From Phycisphaerales bacterium (GTDB lineage: Bacteria > Planctomycetota > Phycisphaerae > Phycisphaerales > SM1A02): DNA of 46,297 bases. The notes beneath the pieces are model-generated. The model made no database searches. It was given only the letters and a program-made list of their open reading frames with translations, and was not told where the DNA came from. Shown here piece by piece: positions 8,939 to 18,471 of the stretch; position 1 is the first letter of the stretch, and each line of letters begins with the position of its first letter. Both the position numbers and the translations under genes were made by a program. The stretch lies in contig JABAAL010000021.1 in NCBI GenBank assembly GCA_014238785.1, positions 1 through 46,297 of the forward strand, written 5' to 3'.

Positions 8939-9625
8939 TTACTTTCTTGGTCCATACCAAAGGTTTTTGCGTTTTTTAATATTGCGTATGCCGGGAATTG
9001 AGACTAAAAAAAGTGTCGTAATAATTTCCAGTGAGGAGTGCGTCCTGAACTTTCGGCCTGAGGTCACCACTCTAGATTTTATTGTTTTGAATGTGCCATA
9101 CTTGTGCAACTTATTTGCAAGATGTACTTCCTCGGCGGCAAAGAATTTCGGATCAAATCCACCGGCTTTTTCAAAACTATCTCGAGTACAAAACATATAC
9201 GCCCCTGCTGCTAATCCCTTTAGGTAGAACACGAACCGCAAAACAGGCGTAAGAATTTTCGCCAGCAAAATGGTATTCCCCTCGAAGGTTGGAAAACTTC
9301 CTCCAGCAACTGCCCCGTTTTGAATTGCTTCAACCGTTTCCTTGACAACCGCTTCCGATGTACTCGTGTCGGCATCGATAAAGATAAAAATATCCCCCGT
9401 TGCTACCTTTGCCCCATCGTTTCTTGTCTTACCGATTTGCCTGTTGTTGCACAATACAACAATTGCACCCATCTCTTTTGCTATTTCGGAGGTTCTGTCA
9501 TCCGATGCATCGTCTGCAACGATAATCTCATGTTCGAACGCACTCGAGGACGATTGAATAGATGCAATCGTCGCACCTATCAACGCTTCTTCGTTCCATG
9601 CTGGGACAATAAATGAAAGTTTCAT
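8939..9625 (-). CDS. Family 2 glycosyltransferase
   Basis: A 228-residue GT-A fold enzyme that would transfer a sugar from a nucleotide-sugar donor. Visible features are the N-terminal LSFIVPAWNEE strand-loop, the DD pair in IIVADDASDD (about 38-43), the metal-binding IDAD motif (near 83-86), and the acceptor-side region AEEVHLANKLHKYG with an ED-like Glu pair. A hydrophobic segment (TLFLVSIPGI) near the C-terminus suggests membrane association. The ATG directly abuts the stop of the fucosidase gene (TAAATG), so the two are co-transcribed. Its end faces the secretin gene with only six bases between stops. Acceptor and product are not evident. Confidence 0.85.
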   Translation of the reverse strand: MKLSFIVPAWNEEALIGATIASIQSSSSAFEHEIIVADDASDDRTSEIAKEMGAIVVLCNNRQIGKTRNDGAKVATGDIFIFIDADTSTSEAVVKETVEAIQNGAVAGGSFPTFEGNTILLAKILTPVLRFVFYLKGLAAGAYMFCTRDSFEKAGGFDPKFFAAEEVHLANKLHKYGTFKTIKSRVVTSGRKFRTHSSLEIITTLFLVSIPGIRNIKKRKNLWYGPRK

Positions 9626-11650
9626 TTACTCGACAACTAATGCATTTGTAATTCGAGTTAACGACTCGCCAAGTTTCCCGATTCGCAAATCTAAAGTCGC
9701 ACCACCTGTTTTATTAAACCACTCAAGTCGGAATTCGTGATTCCCTTTAGCAAGAGGCGCATACCCTTGCTTTATCTGAGCTCCATGAAGTCCATCATTA
9801 TCAATGACGATGTTTCCATCTATATATAAGCGGGACCCATCGTCACTTGAAAGCGCAAATTCATACATTGCAGTACGCTTTACCGTTAAAAGCCCCGTGA
9901 AGACTTCTGCAATAAACTCTTTATCTGCATTTTTAATAACAGCATCATTTACAGTCGAAACAACATCCAATTCTGAAAAATCAGGAAGTAAATCCCAAGA
10001 ACCGTTATATGTATTTTTCTGAATTCCGCCACGGTCTGAAGAAAATGCATACGAAGCTCTCCATGGTGTGACTTTGGTGAATACTTTTGAAATCATTGGG
10101 CTCACCGGAATTTCGCCATCAAAACAACGTGCGTACACTGTTGCTGACTCTCTAACAACGATTGGTTCTTTATACGTAAACGAAACCATGAAATTATCAA
10201 GCGCCTGTTCATCTCGTTGTAGAACTACCCAATATTTTATTTCTAAACCTTGAGAGCCAACTTCAAGCGTAACTTCTACATCGTCTACAAATTCAGTAAC
10301 TGGCGCAGTGATAGTTGGCGCTTCATAAATGATTGGCTTCCCTTTCACTTCGACAGCGACGACGCCGATGTGATCATTGGGCTCAGCGATGGGAATGGTA
10401 ACAATCACTTTGCCTGAGCCCATGCTGAAGGGTGCATCTTTACCTCCCAAAATTTTTGCGCTCGTCACAGTCCCTGACAACCCAGGTATGACTAAAGCGC
10501 CATTGGTCGGCCAATCAAAAACATGAAAATACAATGTAGTCGAACCCTCGTGTATCTTTTGTGTTGCTCGGCCCCAGTCAAGTTTCCCAAACGGACTACC
10601 GATTGTGCCGTGTATCGCTTCACCGTTGATGTCCATCCAATCACCAATCTCCGATAATCTTTGAATCGACTCATCTGGAAATGTACCGTCGGGCTTTGGA
10701 CCAATGTTTAACAAAAAGTTTCCATTCTTCGAAGCAATGTCACATAATTTCTGTAATAAATCCGTCGTCGATTTAAAGTTCTTGTCGTGCAAGTTGTATC
10801 CCCAGCGATCGTTCATCGTCATACACGTTTCCCAATCGAGGCCTTTGTCAACGGCATCGGGAATTTCCTGCTCGGGAGTCATGTAGTCTCCACCGTAACC
10901 ACCCGCGTACCCGTCCATGCCTGTCAACCCCTCCATACCTCCGCGTGCACCGAGTCGATTGTTCACAATGACTTCTGGTTGCAATCCGATACAAAGTTCA
11001 TACAACTCTTTGCCGTATTCGCCACGCCACGAAGCTTCCCATTCCCCATCGAACCACATGATGCCCACTGGTCCATAGTTGGTAAGTAATTCCGTCACTT
11101 GTTTGTGCAAATAGGTTCGATACCGCTGCATATCTGCGCCTTCTGCCGAACGTTCTTTCTCCCAACCTCTTCGTGGCAAATAATCTTGATGGTGCCAATC
11201 CATTATGGAGTGATACCAACTCATTTGGATATCGTGCTTTGGTGCTGCCTCTGCAAGCTCCCGCATAATGTCTCTTTTAAATGGAGTCGACATAATGTCA
11301 AAATTAGTTTGCTCGGAATCAAACAAACAAAATCCATCGTGGTGCTTACTTGTAATAACAATGTATCCCATCCCTGCGTCGCTCGCCATTTCGCACCATG
11401 CATCCGCGTCGAAAAGTACGGGGTTAAATTCATCGACAAACTTGTCGTAGGTTCCCAGCGGAATTTGCGCTGTAGTGCGAATCCATTCGGCATGCCCCGT
11501 CCCCTTATCCTCCCACGTTCCAGCTGGAATAGCGTACAAGCCCCAATGGATAAACATACCAAAACGTGCCTCTCTCCACCAATCAAGTTTAGGGTTGGGT
11601 AGAGGTGCTTGGCTTGTTGCAAATATTGCTGCGGCGAATAATTCAATCAT
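9626..11650 (-). CDS. Alpha-L-fucosidase (GH29) with C-terminal PA14-like domain
   Basis: A 674-residue exported glycoside hydrolase predicted to release alpha-linked L-fucose from algal or other fucosylated glycans. A short signal peptide (ELFAAAIFATSQA) precedes the GH29 barrel, with DWWREARFGMFIHWGLYA (about 23-40), ITSKHHDGFCLFDS (about 99-112) and GIMWFDGEWE, where Asp201 is the likely nucleophile. A chitobiase-like beta domain follows (about 435-510). The last ~130 residues look PA14-like (ALSSDDGSRLYIDG, NHEFRLEWFNKTGGA), a putative carbohydrate-binding module. ATG 11650 is preferred over 11701 because it gives a clean signal peptide and sits six bases after TATTAT. Confidence 0.92.
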   Translation of the reverse strand: MIELFAAAIFATSQAPLPNPKLDWWREARFGMFIHWGLYAIPAGTWEDKGTGHAEWIRTTAQIPLGTYDKFVDEFNPVLFDADAWCEMASDAGMGYIVITSKHHDGFCLFDSEQTNFDIMSTPFKRDIMRELAEAAPKHDIQMSWYHSIMDWHHQDYLPRRGWEKERSAEGADMQRYRTYLHKQVTELLTNYGPVGIMWFDGEWEASWRGEYGKELYELCIGLQPEVIVNNRLGARGGMEGLTGMDGYAGGYGGDYMTPEQEIPDAVDKGLDWETCMTMNDRWGYNLHDKNFKSTTDLLQKLCDIASKNGNFLLNIGPKPDGTFPDESIQRLSEIGDWMDINGEAIHGTIGSPFGKLDWGRATQKIHEGSTTLYFHVFDWPTNGALVIPGLSGTVTSAKILGGKDAPFSMGSGKVIVTIPIAEPNDHIGVVAVEVKGKPIIYEAPTITAPVTEFVDDVEVTLEVGSQGLEIKYWVVLQRDEQALDNFMVSFTYKEPIVVRESATVYARCFDGEIPVSPMISKVFTKVTPWRASYAFSSDRGGIQKNTYNGSWDLLPDFSELDVVSTVNDAVIKNADKEFIAEVFTGLLTVKRTAMYEFALSSDDGSRLYIDGNIVIDNDGLHGAQIKQGYAPLAKGNHEFRLEWFNKTGGATLDLRIGKLGESLTRITNALVVE

Positions 11651-11656
11651 CGTTAT

Positions 11657-11662
11657 ATAATA
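11657..11662 (-). promoter_or_regulatory. -10 box of a leaderless-type promoter (fucosidase operon)
   Basis: On the minus strand TATTAT is followed by six bases (ATAACG) and the ATG at 11650, with no Shine-Dalgarno motif. No convincing -35 is seen. It supports 11650 as the translation start. Confidence 0.45.
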
Positions 11663-11726
11663 AATGACATCAGCCGCTTTATTATTGGACAAGGGGTACA
11701 TTTACTTGGAGAAATAGTGTTTTTTT

Positions 11727-11756
11727 TTGATCAATCGCTCGTTATAGGTATATACT
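11727..11756 (+). promoter_or_regulatory. Candidate promoter of the efflux operon
   Basis: TTGATC (11727-11732), 18 bases, then TATACT (11751-11756), ten bases before ATG 11767. The implied 5' leader is only a few bases and no SD is present, so this is close to leaderless. TTGATCAA within it is palindromic. The fucosidase promoter lies back to back on the other strand. Confidence 0.4.
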
Positions 11757-11766
11757 TGGGTTCACG

Positions 11767-12207
11767 ATGTATCAACGACGCGGAATTTTAACTAACCTTC
11801 TTGCAATAGTGCTTGCCTTTAGCATGCCACTCTGCTGTTGCATAGTAGAAACGACAACAGGTATATCATCTACGTCTTGCTGTGTTGTTAAGGTTGTCGA
11901 AGTATCTTCTTGCTGTGAACAACCATCGTGTTGCGAAGATTCGTCTTCGAAACAGCGCTCGAAGCAAGGGCCTTGCGGCGACGAGTGTTCGTGCACGATT
12001 AAAGGTACCTTCTTTACACAACAGTGGACACTACCGGTTGACCTTTCTGGTGTTGATGCGCCTACACCGTTTTTTGTCTACAACGATATTCTTGGATGCG
12101 ACCAACACACTGCAAAAGTTGCGCATAGCCCCCCGAAATACGACCCATCCTTATTAGGATTTAGCAACGCACCTTCAATGCGCGGCGTTCTTATTCTTCA
12201 AGTCTAA
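11767..12207 (+). CDS. Cysteine-rich secreted protein of unknown function
   Basis: I do not recognise a family. The 146-residue product has an N-terminal hydrophobic export segment (NLLAIVLAFSMPL) followed by a Cys-dense region (about 22-80). This region has a CCC, three CC pairs, and PCGDECSC, giving 13 cysteines overall. The remainder (TFFTQQWTLPVDLSGV onward) is ordinary and ends ...MRGVLILQV. It opens the unit that continues with the TolC-like, adaptor and ABC genes, 74 nt upstream of the next start. Paired cysteines suggest metal (Cu, Zn or Cd) binding or a disulfide-rich fold. By position it could sense or bind what the pump exports; this is inference. Confidence 0.7.
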   Translation: MYQRRGILTNLLAIVLAFSMPLCCCIVETTTGISSTSCCVVKVVEVSSCCEQPSCCEDSSSKQRSKQGPCGDECSCTIKGTFFTQQWTLPVDLSGVDAPTPFFVYNDILGCDQHTAKVAHSPPKYDPSLLGFSNAPSMRGVLILQV

Positions 12208-12281
12208 ACACCATAGATACGCTTCTCTACTCACTTCATCTTGGAGTGCGTGTGTTATCTATATGTGCAAAGGACTTATTT

Positions 12282-13616
12282 ATGTGTAAAAGTATACGCA
12301 GTGCAATACTGCAAAGAACAATTCAAATTGGTTTAACGATACTCCTTACTGGATGCGCTTCGTCTATTGACGCATGGAAAGATGTGGAAAAAGCCACACT
12401 TCTCGCGCAAGATCGGACCACGGTTCTCATACAGACGGAAATTGACTGGAACCCAAGCATGTCGCTCACGCGTAACGCTGCTATTTCTTATGCAATCATG
12501 CACGACGCACACTTGCACAATGACTTTGCTATTATTGTGCAGCGTCGCGGTGAAATTGCACAAGCAGAATTGCCTCCGAACCCAACGTTCTCCGGTGCTT
12601 TTGGAGTCGCCATTGACGGGCTTTCTGGCGCACCGCTCGTTATGCAAGGCATGCAAGGATTAAGTTGGCTATGGACAAGACCAGACAGAATCGCTGCAGC
12701 AGAACAAACCTTGCAACAAGCTGTTCTACGTGCGGCACATCGAACCATTACAATTGTGGCCGAAGTTCGCGCAGCATATGCAGAGGTATCTTTCAATAAA
12801 GCGCAATTGAAAATAGCCAAACAAAAGATTGCTCTTGCAAATAAACGCTATGAAATTACTTCGCAACTTGAAAAAGCCGGCGAAGCATCCGCCTTAGAGA
12901 TTGATGATGCAACTACCGTTGTGAACAAAAGCAAACGCAATGAGCTTGCAAAAGAAACTGCGCTTCGTCTTTCATATTTAAAGTTGCTCCAAACAATGGG
13001 TTGCCCAGACCAACTTGATTCATTTATGATCACAGACGTTTACGATGTCGACAGTTTCAATACATACGATGAACTACAACTTCTTGAACTTGCAGTGGCT
13101 AATCGCCTTGACCTTGCCACAAAACGAGCAGCTGTTCAACAACGTTATTCAGAGCTTGGATTAGCAAATCCACCACTTCTCTCGGGGTCTGTTGGTTTTA
13201 ATGAAAACTTTACGGATCGACAAGCGCTCACTCTGGGTGGATCTATTACTATCGCGCTCGATGGCGATGCTAAAGAAGCAATCGCCAATTCTAAATTGCA
13301 ACAAGCAGAATTTGCATACATCGATGCGATGCGAACAGCACAATACGAAGTACGAAGTGCACTTGCATTATTTAATACAGCAAAAGAACAAACTGAAGTC
13401 ATCGATGCTGAACTTATCCATGCGCTAACCTCAAAAATGCAACGAGCAAACAGCGCATTCCAAAATGGGGAACTTCAGCCACTGTTGCACATCGATGTGC
13501 AACAAGAACTTCTTGCTGCACATTCGCTCATGATTGAAGACACACGTTTACTTACACTTTCAGCGATTCAACTTGAATTTGCTGTTGGTGGCACTTTTCA
13601 GAGTTTACACCAATGA
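12282..13616 (+). CDS. TolC-family outer-membrane efflux lipoprotein
   Basis: A 444-residue outer-membrane channel component. The chosen ATG (12282) has AAAGGA about eight bases upstream and gives a lipoprotein signal ending LLTGC (Cys25). GTG 12246 is less likely. The body shows the TolC/CusC repeat pattern of long amphipathic helices (AEQTLQQAVLRAAHRTITIVA, about 140-160; TAQYEVRSALALFNTAKEQTEV near 360-380). It also has PPNPTFSGAFG early on, typical of OEP repeats, and ANPPLLSGSVGFN in the second half. It overlaps the adaptor gene by four bases (ATGA), implying co-translation. It would connect to the adaptor at 13613 and the ABC permeases below. Confidence 0.88.
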   Translation: MCKSIRSAILQRTIQIGLTILLTGCASSIDAWKDVEKATLLAQDRTTVLIQTEIDWNPSMSLTRNAAISYAIMHDAHLHNDFAIIVQRRGEIAQAELPPNPTFSGAFGVAIDGLSGAPLVMQGMQGLSWLWTRPDRIAAAEQTLQQAVLRAAHRTITIVAEVRAAYAEVSFNKAQLKIAKQKIALANKRYEITSQLEKAGEASALEIDDATTVVNKSKRNELAKETALRLSYLKLLQTMGCPDQLDSFMITDVYDVDSFNTYDELQLLELAVANRLDLATKRAAVQQRYSELGLANPPLLSGSVGFNENFTDRQALTLGGSITIALDGDAKEAIANSKLQQAEFAYIDAMRTAQYEVRSALALFNTAKEQTEVIDAELIHALTSKMQRANSAFQNGELQPLLHIDVQQELLAAHSLMIEDTRLLTLSAIQLEFAVGGTFQSLHQ

Positions 13617-14851
13617 ATACAACTATCCCACAACCAAACAAACGATTTCTTACACGACTAGGCGTTCCGATTGCGATTATTGCGATAACCGCTTGCGTGC
13701 TTATCTATGCAAGTTGGGAATCTATCCGACCAACAATAAAGGTGGAAGCCATCACCGTTGTCATGCGTGATGTTCAAACAGATACTCCACAACATACGCC
13801 AGAAGATCTCGGTGAAGTTGTGCAAGCACCAGGGTGGGTAGAAGCAGAGCCATTCTCTATCTATGCTGGAGCACTTACTCCTGGCATCATTGAATCTATA
13901 CTTGTTCTTGAGGGTGACGAAGTCAAAAAAGGACAGCCCATTGCGAAACTCATTTCTGATGACAATACATTGGTATTAAAGGCGGCTGAAGCAACAGAAT
14001 CACTTTGGTTAGGCAAACTCAAGGCAGCAAATGCAAAAATGCAAGAACTTGCTGATGAATACAATCGAAAAAAACCGCTTGCAGACTCTGGTGCATTTGC
14101 CAAAGGACCAGTTGAACGACTTCGGCTTCATTTACTAACTGAAGAAGCAAATGTAAGCATTGCACAAGCATCTTTAGAACAAGCAACTATCGAAAAGCGG
14201 ACCGCGCAACTTGCACTTGACCGGTGCACTGTTCGTTCACCGATCGATGGCGTTGTCATTGAGTTGATTGCTTCTCCGGGATCGGTAGTTCGATTCGAGG
14301 GAAGTGAGCACGCATCGCATATTATTCACCTCTATGACCCAGACAAGTTACAAATCCGAGCAGATGTACCCCTTACCGATACGGCTAATGTTGGCGTTGG
14401 ATATCCAGCACAGATTATCGTCGATGTTTTACCTAACACTACGTTTGATGGAGTTGTTCTTCGATTCGTACACCGTGCTGATCAACAAAAGAACACTCTC
14501 GAAGCGAAAGTTAAAATACTAAACCCATCGCCATTATTAAAACCAGACATGCTCGCTCGAGTCAAGATTTTACAACCTAAACAAGAAGCCAACGAACAAG
14601 GAAAGTGGACTGAACAGCACGTCTTCATACCCTTGTCAGTCATTAAAGATCGTGCAAATCCTGTTGTATGGGTTGTGTCTACACTCTCAAAAGGAAAAGG
14701 CATTGCACAGAGTCGTCCTCTTGTTCTTGGTGACCAAGAGTTTGATGGATGGATAGAAGTTCTTTCTGGGCTCTCAACTGGCGACAAAGTCATCACGAGC
14801 AATAGCCCATTGAACAATGGTAACGCTGTAGAAATCAAAGGAGATCATTGA
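13613..14851 (+). CDS. HlyD/MacA-type periplasmic adaptor protein
   Basis: The 412-residue membrane-fusion protein bridges the inner-membrane ABC permeases and the TolC-like channel. It has one N-terminal transmembrane anchor (IAIIAITACVLIYASW). A split biotinyl-lipoyl domain flanks a coiled-coil hairpin: the first half is ILVLEGDEVKKGQPIAKL (about 98-115), the hairpin about 120-200, and the second half CTVRSPIDGVVIELIASPGS (about 204-223). A beta-barrel and membrane-proximal domain follow (VWVVSTLSKGKGIAQSRPLVLGD). It starts inside the preceding stop (ATGA) and ends one base before the ATPase gene, whose AAAGGAG lies within this gene's 3' end. Confidence 0.92.
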   Translation: MNTTIPQPNKRFLTRLGVPIAIIAITACVLIYASWESIRPTIKVEAITVVMRDVQTDTPQHTPEDLGEVVQAPGWVEAEPFSIYAGALTPGIIESILVLEGDEVKKGQPIAKLISDDNTLVLKAAEATESLWLGKLKAANAKMQELADEYNRKKPLADSGAFAKGPVERLRLHLLTEEANVSIAQASLEQATIEKRTAQLALDRCTVRSPIDGVVIELIASPGSVVRFEGSEHASHIIHLYDPDKLQIRADVPLTDTANVGVGYPAQIIVDVLPNTTFDGVVLRFVHRADQQKNTLEAKVKILNPSPLLKPDMLARVKILQPKQEANEQGKWTEQHVFIPLSVIKDRANPVVWVVSTLSKGKGIAQSRPLVLGDQEFDGWIEVLSGLSTGDKVITSNSPLNNGNAVEIKGDH

Positions 14852-14852
14852 A

Positions 14853-15536
14853 ATGACGCTCATTGAATGTAAACATCTTACAAAACACTACCGACGCGGC
14901 GCTGAACAAATAACGCCATTGAAAAATCTCGATTTGACAATCGATCGTGGAGAATTCGTTGCACTCATGGGACCTTCTGGCTCAGGCAAAACTACACTCC
15001 TTAACTTAATTGCTGGCATCGATCGTCCAAGCGAGGGTGAGCTTATTATTAATGATGCGCCAATTCATACGCTTGGAAGAAATTCACTAGCGCAGTGGCG
15101 AGCTGATCATATCGGTTATATTTTTCAACTCTACAATTTAATTCCTGTTCTCACCGCGTATGAAAATATTGAGCTTCCTTTATTGCTTCACAATCTATCG
15201 CGAAAAGAACGGCACCGCAAAGTTGCGCGCGCACTTGATGTTGTTGGAATAAGTGATCGGTACGATCATTATCCTCGTCAACTATCTGGTGGGCAAGAGC
15301 AGCGCGTTGCAATCGCGCGAGCAATCGTAACGGAACCCACCATCTTGCTTGCAGATGAACCAACCGGTGACCTCGACCGCGAAACTGGTACAGCAATTAT
15401 GAACTTACTTCAACAATTGCAAAAGGAACAAGGACAAACAATCGTCATGGTGACGCACGATCCACGTACGACTGAGTGGGCAAACACACTTTTGCACCTT
15501 GAAAAAGGACAACTTATAGAGCAGGTAGCATCATGA
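14853..15536 (+). CDS. MacB/LolD-type ABC transporter ATPase
   Basis: A 227-residue cytoplasmic ATPase powering the FtsX-type permeases encoded next. All motifs are present: Walker [10 protein letters not shown] (about 40-48), Q-loop [17 protein letters not shown], signature [14 protein letters not shown], Walker [13 protein letters not shown], and switch His in MVTHD. The [10 protein letters not shown] form and length are typical of the MacB/LolD/FtsE subgroup rather than import ATPases. The SD is AAAGGAG. Its stop overlaps the next start by four bases (ATGA). Confidence 0.95.
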   Translation: MTLIECKHLTKHYRRGAEQITPLKNLDLTIDRGEFVALMGPSGSGKTTLLNLIAGIDRPSEGELIINDAPIHTLGRNSLAQWRADHIGYIFQLYNLIPVLTAYENIELPLLLHNLSRKERHRKVARALDVVGISDRYDHYPRQLSGGQEQRVAIARAIVTEPTILLADEPTGDLDRETGTAIMNLLQQLQKEQGQTIVMVTHDPRTTEWANTLLHLEKGQLIEQVAS

Positions 15537-16690
15537 GAACACTACGAGTCATACCCACTGTCCTAAAACAAATTAAGCGTTCACCAATTCGCTCATCCCT
15601 TACTCTTGGTGGCATCGCTATTGCGATGTTCTTATTTGTGATGGTTGAGTCAATGCGGTCTGGCGTACAAGAAGCAACTGAAATGACCGCTGGTGAAACA
15701 ACATTGGTTGTCTATCGCGAAAATAGGTATTGCCCATTCTCCAGTCGTTTGCCACAATATTATGAAGACCGAATAAAACAAATCGACGGTGTTGCAAGCG
15801 TTGTTCCAATTCAAATACATGTTTCAAACTGCGGCGCTTCGCTTGACGTTGTTACGTTTCGTGGTGTGCCTCGCGATTCTATTCAACACGCTATTGCAAA
15901 AGATGGTGTCATTGTGGAAGGCTCGATTTCCGATTGGGAAAAACGTGGCGATAGTGCCCTCGTTGGCTCTGCGTTGGCAAAACGCCGTGGCATAAAAGTT
16001 GGCGACCTTTTTTCAGCCGCTGGGATTGATGTATTTGTTGCGGGAATTCAGGAGACAAGCCAAGCGCAAGATAAAAATGCTGCAATCGTGCAACTTCCAT
16101 TTTTGCAAGAAGCAGCACGCAAAGGTGGTACTGGAACAATTGTGACACAATTCAACGTTCAAGTAGAAAACCATAACAGTCTTGAATTGGTTTCCTCGTC
16201 GATTGATGAAACATTCGCTCACGATGAGCACCCTACTTCTACGTTTCCTGAAAAAGCATTTGTTGGTCGCGCGGCTCGCGACATCGTGCAACTTGCGGAA
16301 GTTGCTGGCATGCTTGCGTGGGGGGCTCTTGCTGCTGTATTTGCACTTGTTGCAAATGCAGTTGTGCTTGCGATGCGCGATCGTGTTCGCGACCATGCGG
16401 TTTTGCAAACTCTTGGATACACCGGCTGGCTCATCGGATGGATGGTTTTGCTTGAAGGCGCAATCATCGCACTTATTGGTGGATTGCTTGGAGGCATTGC
16501 GGCGTTTCTCACCGTGCAATTCGGCCAATTCAACATGACAATGGAAGGCGTAAATATTGAAATGGCAACTGGACCATCCGCTGCAATCATTGGCGTCGTA
16601 CTCGCGCTGGGGCTTGGCATGTTCGCAGCACTTATTCCAGCGCTTCGCCTGGCTCGCACTGACATCGCAACTTGTTTCAGGGCCGTATAA
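15533..16690 (+). CDS. FtsX/MacB-type ABC permease, first copy
   Basis: A 385-residue inner-membrane protein with the MacB-like layout. There is one N-terminal helix (SLTLGGIAIAMFLFVMVES), a large periplasmic domain (about 45-255), then three C-terminal helices (about 260-290, 305-335, 350-375), including the FtsX-type DHAVLQTLGYTGWLIGWMVLLEG region (two parts, about 290-312). It couples to the ATPase overlapping at its start. Its closest neighbour is a second, divergent permease 10 nt downstream, so the pump is likely a heterodimer rather than a MacB homodimer. Confidence 0.9.
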   Translation: MRTLRVIPTVLKQIKRSPIRSSLTLGGIAIAMFLFVMVESMRSGVQEATEMTAGETTLVVYRENRYCPFSSRLPQYYEDRIKQIDGVASVVPIQIHVSNCGASLDVVTFRGVPRDSIQHAIAKDGVIVEGSISDWEKRGDSALVGSALAKRRGIKVGDLFSAAGIDVFVAGIQETSQAQDKNAAIVQLPFLQEAARKGGTGTIVTQFNVQVENHNSLELVSSSIDETFAHDEHPTSTFPEKAFVGRAARDIVQLAEVAGMLAWGALAAVFALVANAVVLAMRDRVRDHAVLQTLGYTGWLIGWMVLLEGAIIALIGGLLGGIAAFLTVQFGQFNMTMEGVNIEMATGPSAAIIGVVLALGLGMFAALIPALRLARTDIATCFRAV

Positions 16691-16700
16691 AGGAATAACG

Positions 16701-17861
16701 ATGAAATTATTACCTTTTGAATACGCAACTCGAAACCTTGGTCGCTCGCCAGTGCGGCTCTTCCTCACTGTCTTTGGCAGCGCACTTGTTGTCTTACTTA
16801 TTATGGTTGCAGGAAGTTTTATGGTTGGAATGCAAGCAGCGCTAGATGTGAGTGGGTCGCAAAAGAACATTATGTTGCTTGGTGCAGGCAGTGTTGAAAG
16901 TGTTGAACGTAGCGAAGTAGGTATGGACACCGCTGGAATTGTTGCCGGAAGTATAAATGGGCTTCGTACTCGGGCCGGCATCGAGGGCGTTTCTCCTGAA
17001 ATTCATATACAAATGCCACTTAAGGTGGACGATGAAGACCGTCTTGTTCTCATTCGCGGCGTAAAATCTGAAGCGTTTCTTGTCCATGACCAAGTTGCCA
17101 TTACGAGCGGGCATGCTCCACGAAGCGGTAGAAACGAAATGGTAGTTGGAAAACTTGCTGCGCGCACGCTCGGCTTCAACGATGCAAAGGATGCAATCGA
17201 TACAACTATCATGCTCGATGATGACGCGTACACCATTTCTGGAATACTTGAAGCCGATGGCGGAATCGTTGAGAGTGAAATTTGGACTTCACTCACAGAT
17301 CTTCAAATTACAAGCCAACGAGACACACTGTCGTGCGTTATTGTTGCGCTCGACAGCGCAAAGCCAAGCGATTTGGAAATGTTTGCGGCAAGTCGAATCG
17401 ATTTAGAACTTGTAGCAATTTCTGAAGACGAATATTTTTCTGCGCTCTCAAAGTTCTACAAGCCAATCGAAATGATGGTTGTAATGACGTGCATCATGAT
17501 TGCAATTGGTGGGATGCTCGGTGGATTCAACTCGACGTATGCAGCATTTGCAAGTCGAGTCCGCGAAGTTGGAACCTTACAAACTCTTGGATACCAGCGA
17601 GGCGCCATTGCATTATCGCTCGTACAAGAATCTATTCTCTCGTCCTCCGTTGGCGCCATCATTGCATGCGGTATTGCAATATTTAGCCTTGATGGTTTTT
17701 CGATTCGTTTTTCAATGGGGACATTTACTCTTTCTATGACCGCAGGAATCATCGCGCTTGGCATCGGGTCTGGCTTGTTGCTCGGTGTTATTGGCGCTAT
17801 CGCCCCTGCTCTTCGCTGTTTACGATTACCAATCCCAGAAGCGCTTCGCGCATCAGAATAA
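16701..17861 (+). CDS. FtsX/MacB-type ABC permease, second copy
   Basis: The 386-residue partner of the preceding permease, with the same layout: helix 1 (VRLFLTVFGSALVVLLIMVAG, about 18-38), a periplasmic domain, and three C-terminal helices. It carries the same FtsX motif (REVGTLQTLGYQRGAIALSLVQ, about 285-306). The start at 16701 is set by AAGGAA seven bases upstream; an upstream in-frame ATG at 16557 lies inside the previous gene and is rejected. Sequence differs substantially from the first copy, suggesting ancient duplication and a heterodimeric pump. Confidence 0.9.
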   Translation: MKLLPFEYATRNLGRSPVRLFLTVFGSALVVLLIMVAGSFMVGMQAALDVSGSQKNIMLLGAGSVESVERSEVGMDTAGIVAGSINGLRTRAGIEGVSPEIHIQMPLKVDDEDRLVLIRGVKSEAFLVHDQVAITSGHAPRSGRNEMVVGKLAARTLGFNDAKDAIDTTIMLDDDAYTISGILEADGGIVESEIWTSLTDLQITSQRDTLSCVIVALDSAKPSDLEMFAASRIDLELVAISEDEYFSALSKFYKPIEMMVVMTCIMIAIGGMLGGFNSTYAAFASRVREVGTLQTLGYQRGAIALSLVQESILSSSVGAIIACGIAIFSLDGFSIRFSMGTFTLSMTAGIIALGIGSGLLLGVIGAIAPALRCLRLPIPEALRASE

Positions 17862-17873
17862 AAGGAATTTCAA

Positions 17874-18440
17874 ATGAAACTATTACTCGTTGTCCTCATA
17901 ACAATAACGCTCATCGGCTGTGGCGAAGAATCTCAATCGAACAATTCTGTGCCAAAAATTTCCACATCCTTACCTCATTCATTCTTCACAACAGACAGAC
18001 CTAAAAATGTCAAAGACCTTATTGAGATAAAGAAAACCGCAAAGATCGGTGATGACGTAACGTTCCTTGCTCGCATTGGTGGGAGAAAAAATGCCTCGTT
18101 TGTTTCTTCTGCTGCGATGATGATTGTTGCCGATCCAGGACTTCGTTCATGTGAACTTATGGGCGAAAAAGACCATTGTTCTACACCAGAAGATTATTGT
18201 TGTGAAGATAAAGATCAAGTCAATCAATCTCTGGCCACTATTCAATTCATGGACGATGAAGACGAAGTCTACCCCTTTTCAGTCGAAGGCACCAACAACC
18301 TTGAAACCCTTACGTTTGTTGTTGTACAAGGTACGGTTATGGAATTCAACGATTACGGCTTATTCATGATTGATGCAAATAAGGTTTGGGTTGGCGGAAA
18401 ACCATCGTATGGCCACGAAAGAGACGGAAGCGGCGAGTAA
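17874..18440 (+). CDS. Efflux-associated lipoprotein, unknown function
   Basis: A 188-residue lipoprotein: a short signal peptide and lipobox (TLIGC, Cys at about 16) follow an AAAGGAA ribosome-binding site. The mature part contains a predicted small beta-barrel: IGDDVTFLARIGG near 58-70 and LETLTFVVVQGTVMEFNDYG near 142-161 resemble the strand pattern of an OB fold. Between them is a Cys cluster (CELMGEKDHCSTPEDYCCED, about 104-123). It lies 12 nt behind the second permease, so it probably belongs to the efflux unit. The four clustered cysteines parallel those of the 11767 gene and hint at a metal. No family is claimed. Confidence 0.7.
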   Translation: MKLLLVVLITITLIGCGEESQSNNSVPKISTSLPHSFFTTDRPKNVKDLIEIKKTAKIGDDVTFLARIGGRKNASFVSSAAMMIVADPGLRSCELMGEKDHCSTPEDYCCEDKDQVNQSLATIQFMDDEDEVYPFSVEGTNNLETLTFVVVQGTVMEFNDYGLFMIDANKVWVGGKPSYGHERDGSGE

Positions 18441-18471
18441 TCTGCGGATTTTTTAAGACAAGCGTTCAGTC

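Noticed and set aside
16013..16981. 322-codon minus-strand frame across the FtsX genes
   Set aside because: Shadow of two well-supported permeases; no start signal, domain or hydrophobic pattern of its own.
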